Origin: Sinomonas susongensis
GTDB lineage: Bacteria > Actinomycetota > Actinomycetes > Actinomycetales > Micrococcaceae
Assembly (NCBI RefSeq): GCF_005877005.1
Contig: NZ_SSNH01000006.1
Span: 207,331-271,330, forward strand
Reading direction: 5' to 3'
Length of the DNA stretch: 64,000 nt
The notes beneath the pieces are model-generated. The model was not told where the DNA came from, made no database searches, and saw only the letters and a program-made list of their open reading frames with translations. Below, piece after piece: positions 45,262 through 53,114 of this stretch. The position numbers were made by a program, and so were the translations under genes. The number at the start of each line of letters is the position of its first letter. Position 1 is the stretch's first letter.

Positions 45262-45744
45262 ATGGTTTTTGAGGTTGGCGAGACGGTTGTTTACCCCCAC
45301 CACGGTGCAGCCAAGATCGAAGAGATCAAAATGCGCACCATCAAGGGCGAAGAGAAGATGTACCTCAAGCTCAAAGTGGCCCAGGGTGACCTGACGATTG
45401 AAGTACCAGCTGAAAACGTGGATCTCGTAGGAGTCCGCGATGTTGTGGGCAAGGAAGGTCTCGAGCACGTATTCGACGTCCTTCGTGCCGAATTCACCGA
45501 AGAGCCGACCAACTGGTCCCGCCGTTACAAGGCAAATCTTGAGAAGCTCGCTTCCGGCGATGTGATCAAGGTTGCCGAGGTCGTCCGCGACCTGTGGCGC
45601 CGCGATCAGGATCGTGGCCTCTCCGCCGGTGAAAAGCGGATGTTGGCCAAGGCCCGTCAGATCCTCATCTCCGAGCTCGCGCTCGCTGAGAAGACGGATG
45701 AAGAGCAGGCCGCGAGTGTCCTCGACGAGGTCCTCGCTTCCTGA
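45262..45744 (+). CDS. carD: CarD family RNA polymerase-binding regulator
   Basis: 160 residues. The N-terminal Tudor-like RNA polymerase-interaction domain ([20 protein letters not shown]) is followed by a helical DNA-binding domain with [16 protein letters not shown] and [19 protein letters not shown], including the conserved Trp. In actinobacteria it stabilises open promoter complexes, especially at rRNA promoters. Base composition is less GC-rich than its neighbours, as usual for this highly conserved gene. Confidence 0.96.
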   Translation: MVFEVGETVVYPHHGAAKIEEIKMRTIKGEEKMYLKLKVAQGDLTIEVPAENVDLVGVRDVVGKEGLEHVFDVLRAEFTEEPTNWSRRYKANLEKLASGDVIKVAEVVRDLWRRDQDRGLSAGEKRMLAKARQILISELALAEKTDEEQAASVLDEVLAS

Positions 45745-45762
45745 GTTCCAGACTCCCGAAGG

Positions 45763-45797
45763 CCCTGCAGCAAACGCTGCGGGGTCTTCGTGTTTTC
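45763..45797 (+). terminator. Rho-independent terminator of carD
   Basis: CCCTGCAGC pairs with GCTGCGGGG around an AAAC loop (one G-T pair), followed by TCTTCGTGTTTT. Confidence 0.75.
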
Positions 45798-45810
45798 CGG
45801 GACCCTCTGC

Positions 45811-45930
45811 GTGCCCCAGTTTCACCGCCGGGTTCCCCAGTTTCCGTTCCGGGTTCCCCAACTTCACCACCGGGTTCCCCAGTTTCACCGCCGGGTTCCC
45901 CAGTTTCCGTTCCGGGTTCCCCAACCTTCG
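45811..45930. repeat. Left arm of a 21-bp repeat array (six copies)
   Basis: The word CCCCA recurs at 45814, 45835, 45856, 45877, 45898 and 45919, exactly 21 bases apart. Each unit begins GTTCCCCA and ends TTC plus ACCGCCGG or CGTTCCGG; alternating unit types recur in order. No unique spacers are present. No gene is credible here. Confidence 0.9.
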
Positions 45931-45969
45931 GAGTGTCCACGCCGCGGGGGCTGCTGAATCACGGGGGAT

Positions 45970-46077
45970 CCCGGCGCAGATGTTGGGGAGTTCGGCGCAG
46001 ATGTTGGGGAGTTCGGCGTGGAAGTTGGGGAGTTCGGCGCAGATCCTGGGGAGTTCGGCGTGAAAGTCGGGGAGTTG
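45970..46077. repeat. Right arm of the 21-bp repeat array (five copies), inverted
   Basis: GGGG recurs at 45985, 46006, 46027, 46048 and 46069, again exactly 21 bases apart, in units of the form GTTGGGGAGTTCGGCG. Read on the other strand the core matches the left arm (CCCCAACTTC), so the two arms are inverted relative to one another, separated by about 50 bases. Confidence 0.9.
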
Positions 46078-46152
46078 GGAGCGAGGCCTCGGGAACCCGT
46101 CAGGGCCAGCGCGCGGACGACGGCGGCGCCCGGGTCAGCGCCCGGCTCCCGC

Positions 46153-46158
46153 TAGGCT
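46153..46158 (+). promoter_or_regulatory. -10 box of ispD, leaderless type
   Basis: TAGGCT ends seven bases before GTG 46166, just after the repeat array. Confidence 0.55.
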
Positions 46159-46165
46159 TTCTCCC

Positions 46166-47062
46166 GTGACTTCGCCCGCCAGCGCCCCAGCGCCAATCCC
46201 GCCAGCTGACGCGCCCGACCAGCCGGTCGCCGTCGTCGTGGTTGCGGCAGGGTCCGGAACCCGCCTCGGACACGGGATGCCCAAGGCTCTCGTGCCTGTG
46301 GGCGGAGAGCCGATGCTCGTGCACGCGCTCCGCGGCGTCGTCGCCGCGGGAGTCGCACGGCAGGTGTGTGTCGCCGTTCCGGCGGACGACGCCGAGCTGA
46401 CGGCCGTGTGCCGAGGGTTCGCCCACGAGCTGTCCGCGTCGGAGGGCGCCCCCAGCGCCCCCGAGATCACTATCGTCGAAGGCGGTGCGACGAGGCCGGA
46501 ATCGGTCCGTGCGGCCCTCACGGCCCTCCACCCGGGAACCGCATACGTCCTGGTGCACGACGCGGCCCGCCCGCTCACGCCCCCCGAGGTGTTCCACCGA
46601 GTGGTCGCCGCGCTCCGGCACCGGGCGGCAGCCGTCATTCCCGCGATCCCGGTGACAGACACCGTCAAGAGTGTCGCGCCGACGATCGACGAGGAGGCAT
46701 CCGTGGCGGGCGAGGTCGTGACCGGGACGCCGGCGCGGGAGACGCTCCGCGCCGTGCAGACCCCGCAGGGCTTCGACGCCGAGACGCTCCTCCGGGCCCA
46801 CCGCACGTCGGACAGCTGGCCGGAAGAACGTGCTGCTGCCATCACCGATGACGCCATGCTCGTCGAGTCGCTCGGCCTCCCGGTGTACGTGGTCCCTGGT
46901 GACCCGCGCTCGCTCAAGATCACGACGCCCCTCGATCTGCAGCTTGCCGAGACACTCGCGGCGGCCGCCGCCGCCCCTGCCCGTCGCAGTTCCGACCCCG
47001 CCCAACCCGAACGCGCGCGCACCGGCTCTGCCCCGTCCGCCCAAGCCCAGGAGGCGTCATGA
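46166..47062 (+). CDS. ispD: 2-C-methyl-D-erythritol 4-phosphate cytidylyltransferase
   Basis: 298-residue enzyme of the MEP isoprenoid pathway, joining CTP and methylerythritol phosphate. The nucleotide motif [13 protein letters not shown], followed by [10 protein letters not shown], is intact, and [12 protein letters not shown] is the family signature. It is longer than usual (about 230) because of a Pro-rich start and a Pro/Ala-rich end of about 35 residues. It overlaps ispF by four bases. Confidence 0.95.
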   Translation: MTSPASAPAPIPPADAPDQPVAVVVVAAGSGTRLGHGMPKALVPVGGEPMLVHALRGVVAAGVARQVCVAVPADDAELTAVCRGFAHELSASEGAPSAPEITIVEGGATRPESVRAALTALHPGTAYVLVHDAARPLTPPEVFHRVVAALRHRAAAVIPAIPVTDTVKSVAPTIDEEASVAGEVVTGTPARETLRAVQTPQGFDAETLLRAHRTSDSWPEERAAAITDDAMLVESLGLPVYVVPGDPRSLKITTPLDLQLAETLAAAAAAPARRSSDPAQPERARTGSAPSAQAQEAS

Positions 47063-47580
47063 TCGTGCCGCGCACCGGCGTCGGCCTCGATGTCCATGCT
47101 TACGCGCCGGACGGCGAGCCGCAGCCCCTGTGGCTCGGCGGTCTCCTGTGGGAGGGGGAGCGGGGCCTCGCCGGCCATTCCGACGGCGATGCGGTGGCCC
47201 ATGCCGCGGCGGACGCATTGTTCTCCGCGGCCGGGGTCGGCGATCTCGGCACGCACTTCGGGACCGGGCGCCCCGAGTACGCGGGCGCGTCGGGCGCCGC
47301 GCTGCTCGCCGAGGCGGCCCGCATCGTGCGCGCCGCCGGTTTCGAGATCGGCAACATCGCGGTTCAGCTCATCGCGCAGCGGCCTGTCTTCGGGCCCCGT
47401 CGGGAGGAGTCGCAGCGGGTCCTTTCGGAGGCCGCGGGCGCCCCTGTGTGCGTCTCGGCCACGACGAGCGATCACCTCGGCTTCACGGGAAGGCGCGAGG
47501 GTGTCGCCGCCGTCGCGACGGCCCTCGTGTACCCCGCGCCGCCACCGGACGCACTCCCGACCGATACCCTTGACGAGTGA
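47059..47580 (+). CDS. ispF: 2-C-methyl-D-erythritol 2,4-cyclodiphosphate synthase
   Basis: 173 residues. Metal ligands Asp11 and His13 are in GLDVHAY and the second His in [25 protein letters not shown] is conserved. It makes the cyclic diphosphate of the MEP pathway. ATGA overlap with ispD and GTGA overlap with cysS indicate one coupled operon. Confidence 0.96.
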   Translation: MIVPRTGVGLDVHAYAPDGEPQPLWLGGLLWEGERGLAGHSDGDAVAHAAADALFSAAGVGDLGTHFGTGRPEYAGASGAALLAEAARIVRAAGFEIGNIAVQLIAQRPVFGPRREESQRVLSEAAGAPVCVSATTSDHLGFTGRREGVAAVATALVYPAPPPDALPTDTLDE

Positions 47581-49100
47581 CCCTGCGCTTCTACGACTCC
47601 GCCACCCAGGAAGTCCGTGACTTCCTTCCGCTCGTGCCCGGTCAGGCGACCGTGTACTACTGCGGCGCGACGGTGCAGGGGTCGCCTCACGTCGGGCACG
47701 TCCGTTCCGCTATCGTCTTCGACCAGCTGACGCGCTGGCTCGCCTACCGCGGCTTCGAGACGACGGTGGTCCGCAACGTCACCGACATCGACGACAAGAT
47801 CCTCGCCAAGAGCGAGGCTTCCTTCGAGCCCGGGTTCGTCCCCGAGGGCACCTATCGGCCGCGGGAGCAGTGGTTCGCCCTCGCATACCGCTATGAGCAG
47901 GAGTTCGAGGCGGCGTACGAGACGCTCGGAGTCCAGCGCCCCACCTATGAGCCGCGCGCTACCGGCCACATGACGGAGATGCACGAGCTCATCGCACGGC
48001 TCATCGAGCGCGGACACGCCTATCCGGCCCAAGACGGCTCGGGAGACGTGTATTTCGACGTCCGCTCGTGGCCCGAGTACGGCGCGCTCACGCATCAGAG
48101 CATCGATGACATGCAGGCGGCAACCGACGTCGAAGCCCAATTCAAAGACAGGAAACGGGATCCCCGCGACTTCGCCCTCTGGAAGGGGCACAAGGCCGGC
48201 GAGCCCGAGACGGCGAGCTGGCCGAGCCCGTGGGGGCGGGGGCGCCCCGGCTGGCACCTCGAGTGCTCGGCGATGGCCACGAAGTACCTCGGCGCGCGCT
48301 TCGACATCCACGGCGGCGGCCTGGACCTGCGCTTCCCGCACCATGAGAACGAGCTCGCGCAGTCGACCGCGGCCGGCGACGGGTTCGCGAACTTCTGGAT
48401 GCACAACGGCATGGTCACGTTCGAGGGCGAAAAGATGTCGAAGTCCATCGGAAACGTCGTGTCGCCGGCGGAGATGCTAGAGCTTGCGAGCCCCCGGGTC
48501 GTCCGCTATTACCTCGGGCAGGCCCACTATCGCTCGGTCCTCGACTACCGTCCGACCTCGCTTCAGGAGGCGGCCGCGGCCGTCGAGCGAATCGACGGCT
48601 TCATCGAGAAGGCGCGGGCGAGGACTGGCACCCCGGTGTCGAAGGCAGCGGACGACGGCGCGGGCACGGCCCGCGGGGCAGCAGAAGCCGCTGTCCCCCC
48701 GGCCTTCGCGGCTGCCATGGACGACGACCTCAATGTTCCGCAGGCCCTCGCGGTCCTCCACGAGACGGTCCGGCGGGGCAACACCGCGCTCGCCGAGGGA
48801 GATGTCGAGGTGGCCGGGCAGGCCCTCGACGAGGTCCTCGCGATGACGTCGGTGCTCGGACTGGATGCCGCGGGCACCGTGGGCCGAACGTCCGACGACG
48901 TCGCCCACCGGGCGCTGGGCGCGCTCGTCGCCGCGCAGCTCGCGGCCCGCGCGGAGGCCCGCGCCGCGAAGGACTGGGCCGCCGCGGACGCGATCCGCGA
49001 GAACCTCTCGGCGGCGGGAATCCTTGTCGAAGACTCGAGCGATGGGGCCACCTGGAGCCTCGCGCAACCTCAGATCAGCACTACCGGAACGGGAGCATAG
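47577..49100 (+). CDS. cysS: Cysteinyl-tRNA synthetase
   Basis: 507-residue class I synthetase. The HIGH motif appears as PHVGH in [17 protein letters not shown], and KMSKS is intact in [11 protein letters not shown]. Zinc ligands include the Cys near the start and the Cys and His of WHLECSAMA and [11 protein letters not shown] start overlaps ispF. Conserved ispDF-cysS-rlmB order. Confidence 0.96.
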   Translation: MTLRFYDSATQEVRDFLPLVPGQATVYYCGATVQGSPHVGHVRSAIVFDQLTRWLAYRGFETTVVRNVTDIDDKILAKSEASFEPGFVPEGTYRPREQWFALAYRYEQEFEAAYETLGVQRPTYEPRATGHMTEMHELIARLIERGHAYPAQDGSGDVYFDVRSWPEYGALTHQSIDDMQAATDVEAQFKDRKRDPRDFALWKGHKAGEPETASWPSPWGRGRPGWHLECSAMATKYLGARFDIHGGGLDLRFPHHENELAQSTAAGDGFANFWMHNGMVTFEGEKMSKSIGNVVSPAEMLELASPRVVRYYLGQAHYRSVLDYRPTSLQEAAAAVERIDGFIEKARARTGTPVSKAADDGAGTARGAAEAAVPPAFAAAMDDDLNVPQALAVLHETVRRGNTALAEGDVEVAGQALDEVLAMTSVLGLDAAGTVGRTSDDVAHRALGALVAAQLAARAEARAAKDWAAADAIRENLSAAGILVEDSSDGATWSLAQPQISTTGTGA

Positions 49101-50099
49101 ATGGCCGCCAACGGGCGCCCCGGCGCACGCAAGACCAACAAGAAGGGTGCGACCGTCGGCACGGGAGGCCACGGGCGGAAAGCGCTCGAGGGCAAGGGAC
49201 CCACGCCGAAGGCAGAGGACCGTGTCTACCACAAGGCCCACCGGACCAAGGAACTCGCGGCCCGTTCGGCATCGAAGCGACAGGGCCAGCCGGGCCGGCT
49301 TGCCGAGGGGCGGGGATCGGGCAGGCCGAGGGGCATGGAGGAGATGGTGACCGGCCGCAACTCCGTGGTCGAGGCGCTCCGCGCGGGGGTCCCGGCAAAG
49401 ACCCTGTATGTCGCCGTGCGCACCGAGATGGACGATCGGGTCCGCGAGTCCATGAAGCTCGCGGCGGAGGCGGGCATCCCGCTGCTCGAGGCCCAGAAGC
49501 CCGAGCTCGACCGGATGACGGGGGACGCGATCCATCAGGGCCTCGCCCTCCAGATCCCGCAGTACGAGTACCCGGACGCGTTCGAGCTCGTCGAGGAGAC
49601 CATGGGGAAGTGGCACAAGGGCCACATTCCGTCGATGCCTCTGTTCGTTGCGCTCGACGGGATCACCGATCCCCGCAACCTCGGCGCCATCATCCGCTCC
49701 GTCTCGGCCTTCTCGGGACAGGGCGTGATCGTGCCCGAGCGCCGGAGTGTGGGGATGACGGCGGCCGCGTGGAAGACGAGCGCGGGCGCTGCCGTTCGCG
49801 TTCCCGTTGCGAAGGCCGCGAACCTGAACACCCTGCTGCGCCAGGCCAAGGAGGCAGGGTACTTCGTGCTCGGCCTCGACGGGGACGGCGACGTGAAGCT
49901 CCCCGGACTCGAGCTGGCCACCGAGCCGATCGTCCTCGTCGTCGGATCCGAGGGCAAGGGGCTCTCGCGCCTCACGCGCGAGCTCTGCGACCAGATCGTC
50001 TCGATCCCGATCGATTCCGGCATGGAATCGCTCAACGCCGGGATGGCGGTCGCGATCTCCCTCTACGAGGTCTCCACTCGGCGGGCCGGAGCCCGCTGA
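49101..50099 (+). CDS. rlmB: 23S rRNA (guanosine-2'-O-)-methyltransferase RlmB/TrmH family
   Basis: 332-residue SPOUT methyltransferase. A basic unordered N-terminal 75 residues precede a substrate-binding domain (TGRNSVVEALRAG) and the knotted SAM domain with DGITDPRNLGAIIRS, GSEGKGLSRLTRELCD and SLNAGMAVAISLYE. Directly follows cysS. Target G2251 is by family analogy. Confidence 0.94.
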   Translation: MAANGRPGARKTNKKGATVGTGGHGRKALEGKGPTPKAEDRVYHKAHRTKELAARSASKRQGQPGRLAEGRGSGRPRGMEEMVTGRNSVVEALRAGVPAKTLYVAVRTEMDDRVRESMKLAAEAGIPLLEAQKPELDRMTGDAIHQGLALQIPQYEYPDAFELVEETMGKWHKGHIPSMPLFVALDGITDPRNLGAIIRSVSAFSGQGVIVPERRSVGMTAAAWKTSAGAAVRVPVAKAANLNTLLRQAKEAGYFVLGLDGDGDVKLPGLELATEPIVLVVGSEGKGLSRLTRELCDQIVSIPIDSGMESLNAGMAVAISLYEVSTRRAGAR

Positions 50100-50899
50100 T
50101 GGCCGTGCGCGTCGCCCTCGTGCAGCTCACCACTGGCCGCGAGCTCGAGGCCAACCTCGAGCTCGTCCGAGCCGGGATCCGGCAGGCGGCGGCGCGTCGT
50201 GCTGACATCGTCGTCTTCCCGGAGGCGAGCATGCGCGCCTTCGGGAACTCGCTCGTCGACATCGCCGAGCCGCTCGACGGCCCTTGGGCGACGGCCGTCC
50301 GCACGGCCGCCGACGAGGCGGCCGTCGTCGTCGTGGTCGGGATGTTCACGCCGGGGGAACCCGGCACCGTGCGCAACACGCTGCTCGTCCACGGGCGTGG
50401 GATCGATACGCATTACGACAAGATCCACCTCTACGACGCGTTCGGGTTCAAGGAGTCGGAGACGGTCACCGCGGGCATCGAGCCCGTCCGATTCGAGCTC
50501 GATGGCGTCACATTCGGTCTCGCGACGTGCTATGACGTGCGGTTTCCGGCCCTGTTCACCGCCAACGCGGCCGCCGGAGCCCAGGTTCACATCGTCTGTG
50601 CGTCGTGGGGGGCCGGGCCGGGTAAAGCCGACCAGTGGGACCTCCTGGTGCGAGCCCGTGCCGCCGACACGACGAGCTACGTGCTCGCGTGCGGGCAGTC
50701 CGACCCGTCCGCGGCGGGAGTCGAGGCGCGCCGCGGTGCGCCGACGGGCATCGGCCGGAGCGCGGTTGTCGGGCCGTACGGCAAGCTCATCGAACGCGCC
50801 GGCGATGCTCCGGAGGTCCTGTACGCGGACGTCGACCCCGGGACTGCCGAGGAGGCGCGGCGGGCCCTCCCGGTGCTCGCCAATCGAGTCACCCTCTGA
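50099..50899 (+). CDS. Carbon-nitrogen hydrolase (nitrilase superfamily)
   Basis: 266 residues. The catalytic triad is Glu42 (VVFPEAS), Lys108 (YDKIHLYDAF) and Cys144 (ATCYDVRFP), as in amidases of the omega-amidase/Nit group. The ATG overlaps the rlmB stop by one base. FKESETVTAG and YDVRFP place it near deaminated-glutathione amidase and similar repair enzymes; the substrate is inferred. Confidence 0.9.
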   Translation: MAVRVALVQLTTGRELEANLELVRAGIRQAAARRADIVVFPEASMRAFGNSLVDIAEPLDGPWATAVRTAADEAAVVVVVGMFTPGEPGTVRNTLLVHGRGIDTHYDKIHLYDAFGFKESETVTAGIEPVRFELDGVTFGLATCYDVRFPALFTANAAAGAQVHIVCASWGAGPGKADQWDLLVRARAADTTSYVLACGQSDPSAAGVEARRGAPTGIGRSAVVGPYGKLIERAGDAPEVLYADVDPGTAEEARRALPVLANRVTL

Positions 50900-50931
50900 A
50901 CGGTCGCAACCCTGTGGTCACCGAGCGAAAG

Positions 50932-50937
50932 TAGGAT
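50932..50937 (+). promoter_or_regulatory. -10 box of glgX, leaderless type
   Basis: TAGGAT ends seven bases before ATG 50945 and overlaps an upstream in-frame ATG at 50936, which argues for the later start. Confidence 0.6.
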
Positions 50938-50944
50938 GGGCGCG

Positions 50945-53104
50945 ATGAGCAGCAACATGACGATGCCGCTGGCCTTCGTGGTCACTCCATCGCAGCCGTT
51001 CCCGCTCGGTCTCACGCCAGCACGCAGCGCGGAACAGCAGGCGACCCAGACCGTCAACCTGGCGGTCTACGCTCCCGCGCTCGACGCCGTCGACGTGCAC
51101 TTCCTCGATCAGGGCGGGACGTGGCACAAGGAGCCGTTGCCGGAGCTCACGGACGGCGTGCACCACGGCCTAGTTGCGGGCATGCCGGAGGGGACCCGCT
51201 ATGCCTTCGCCGCCCGGACCACGGCGAAGGGCAAAGTGCCTAGGCCTGGGGAGGGACAGCTCCTCCTCGATCCCTACGCTCGCGCGGTGGTCACTGTCGA
51301 GCTTCCGGACGAGACCGGCGAGTCGGAGCGGGAGCAGCTCATGGGCGTGCGCGTGCACGACCACTTCGACTGGGGCGGCATCGGCAAGCCCGGAACCCCG
51401 TGGCGCGACTCGATCATCTACGAGGCGCACGTTCGAGGCCAGAGCATGCGCCACCCGGACATCCCGGAGGACCTGCGCGGCACCTACGCCGGCATGGCCC
51501 ACCCCGTGATGATCACCCACCTGCAGCAGCTGGGCATCACCGCCGTCGAGCTCCTTCCCATCCACGTCCACCTCGACGAGTCGCACCTCCAGTACCTCGG
51601 CCTCGAGAACTACTGGGGCTACAACACGGCGGCCTTCTTCGCCCCGCACGCGGCCTATGCGACTGCATCAGCCCAGGCAGCAGGGCCCCAGGCGGTGCAG
51701 GACGAGGTCAAGGGCATGGTCAAGCTCCTGCACGCCGCCGGCATCGAGGTGATCCTCGACGTCGTCTACAACCACACGGCGGAGGAGGGGCCGAACGGCC
51801 CGCTCGTGAACTTCCGCGGGCTGGGGGACAGCAACTACTACCGCACGGATCCCGAGGGTCGGTACATCGATACGACGGGCTGCGGGAACACCCTCGATTT
51901 CGGGAACCCGCGCGTCGTCCAACTCGCGCTCGACTCCCTGCGCATGTGGGCAGAGGACTACCAGATCGACGGGTTCCGCTTCGACCTCGCCGTCACGCTC
52001 TGCCGTGACGCCCAGCACCAGTTCACGCCCCTGCACCCGTTCCTCGTGGCCGCGGCAGCCGATCCCGTCATCTCGCGGACGAAGCTCATCGCCGAGCCGT
52101 GGGACGTCGGCATGGGCGGCTGGCAGACTGGCCGCTTCCCCCAAGGCTGGGCGGACTGGAACGATCACTACCGCGACACAGTCCGCGACTTCTGGCTCTC
52201 CGACCGGGGAGCGATCGAGAACGGCGGCCAAGGCGGCCCGACGGCGCGGCTCGCGGACGTCCTCTCAGGCTCGCACGGGCTGTTCGCCGGTTCGGGCCGG
52301 ACCGCCATAGCGTCGATCAACTTCGTGACCGCCCACGACGGCTTCACGCTTGCCGATCTCACCGCCTACCAACGCAAGCACAATGAGGCGAACGGCGAGC
52401 AGAACCGCGACGGCGCAACAGACAACCGGAGCTACAACCACGGCTTCGAGGGCCGAACCGAGGTCGAGTCGATCATCGCGGCGCGCACCCAGTCGGCCAA
52501 GAACATGATGGCCACCCTCATGGTGTCCCTCGGCGTCCCCATGATCACTGCCGGCGACGAGTTCGGCCGGACCCAGCAGGGGAACAACAACGCCTACTGT
52601 CAGGACAACGAGACGACGTGGCTCAACTGGAACCTCGACTCGGCCGGGCGGGAGCTCCTCGACCACACCCGCTGGCTCATCCGGATCCGGCGCGATTTCC
52701 TCGAGCGGCAGCCGCCGAGCTACCCCGCCCGTGAAGAGGGCAACTACTTCCACTGGTTCGGCTCCGACGGGCGGCCCATGGACCCGGACCGCTGGCAGGA
52801 TCCGCGCCAGCGCGTCCTGCAGTTCCTGCTGGGCTCGCGCGAGGGTTTTCTCGACGGACTCGTCGTGATCAACGGGAGCCCGGAGGAAAGGACCCTCGTG
52901 TTCCCCGAGCCGTTTGCGAAGGAGTATGCCTTCGAGCTGCGCTACTCGACCGCTCCCCGCGGCGAACAGCGCATCGGCACGGTCTTCGCAAGCAGCCAGG
53001 CCGACGTCGCCGAACCGTGGTCGGTCACCATCTACCGGGCCCGGCTCGGTGCGCCCGCGGAGCAGAAGCCTGCCGCGCGGACGCCGTACGGGAAGACGCC
53101 GTGA
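50945..53104 (+). CDS. glgX: Glycogen debranching enzyme, GlgX type
   Basis: 719-residue GH13 isoamylase-type enzyme that removes short branches after phosphorylase action. An N-terminal carbohydrate domain precedes the barrel; catalytic residues are Asp347 (GFRFDLA), Glu384 (LIAEPWD) and Asp465 (VTAHDGF). NYWGYNTAAFFAP is a signature. ATG 50945 is preferred over 50936 because of the overlapping -10 box. It converges with glgP and serves the same degradation route. Confidence 0.95.
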   Translation: MSSNMTMPLAFVVTPSQPFPLGLTPARSAEQQATQTVNLAVYAPALDAVDVHFLDQGGTWHKEPLPELTDGVHHGLVAGMPEGTRYAFAARTTAKGKVPRPGEGQLLLDPYARAVVTVELPDETGESEREQLMGVRVHDHFDWGGIGKPGTPWRDSIIYEAHVRGQSMRHPDIPEDLRGTYAGMAHPVMITHLQQLGITAVELLPIHVHLDESHLQYLGLENYWGYNTAAFFAPHAAYATASAQAAGPQAVQDEVKGMVKLLHAAGIEVILDVVYNHTAEEGPNGPLVNFRGLGDSNYYRTDPEGRYIDTTGCGNTLDFGNPRVVQLALDSLRMWAEDYQIDGFRFDLAVTLCRDAQHQFTPLHPFLVAAAADPVISRTKLIAEPWDVGMGGWQTGRFPQGWADWNDHYRDTVRDFWLSDRGAIENGGQGGPTARLADVLSGSHGLFAGSGRTAIASINFVTAHDGFTLADLTAYQRKHNEANGEQNRDGATDNRSYNHGFEGRTEVESIIAARTQSAKNMMATLMVSLGVPMITAGDEFGRTQQGNNNAYCQDNETTWLNWNLDSAGRELLDHTRWLIRIRRDFLERQPPSYPAREEGNYFHWFGSDGRPMDPDRWQDPRQRVLQFLLGSREGFLDGLVVINGSPEERTLVFPEPFAKEYAFELRYSTAPRGEQRIGTVFASSQADVAEPWSVTIYRARLGAPAEQKPAARTPYGKTP

Positions 53105-53114
53105 GGACGGCTCC

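Noticed and set aside
45238..45924. Minus-strand frame with GNPAVKL-like heptads over carD and the repeats
   Set aside because: Most of it is antisense to carD, and the heptads follow from the 21-base period; no start signal.
45811..46077. CRISPR array
   Set aside because: Units are contiguous with exact 21-base period and no unique spacers; no cas genes are near.
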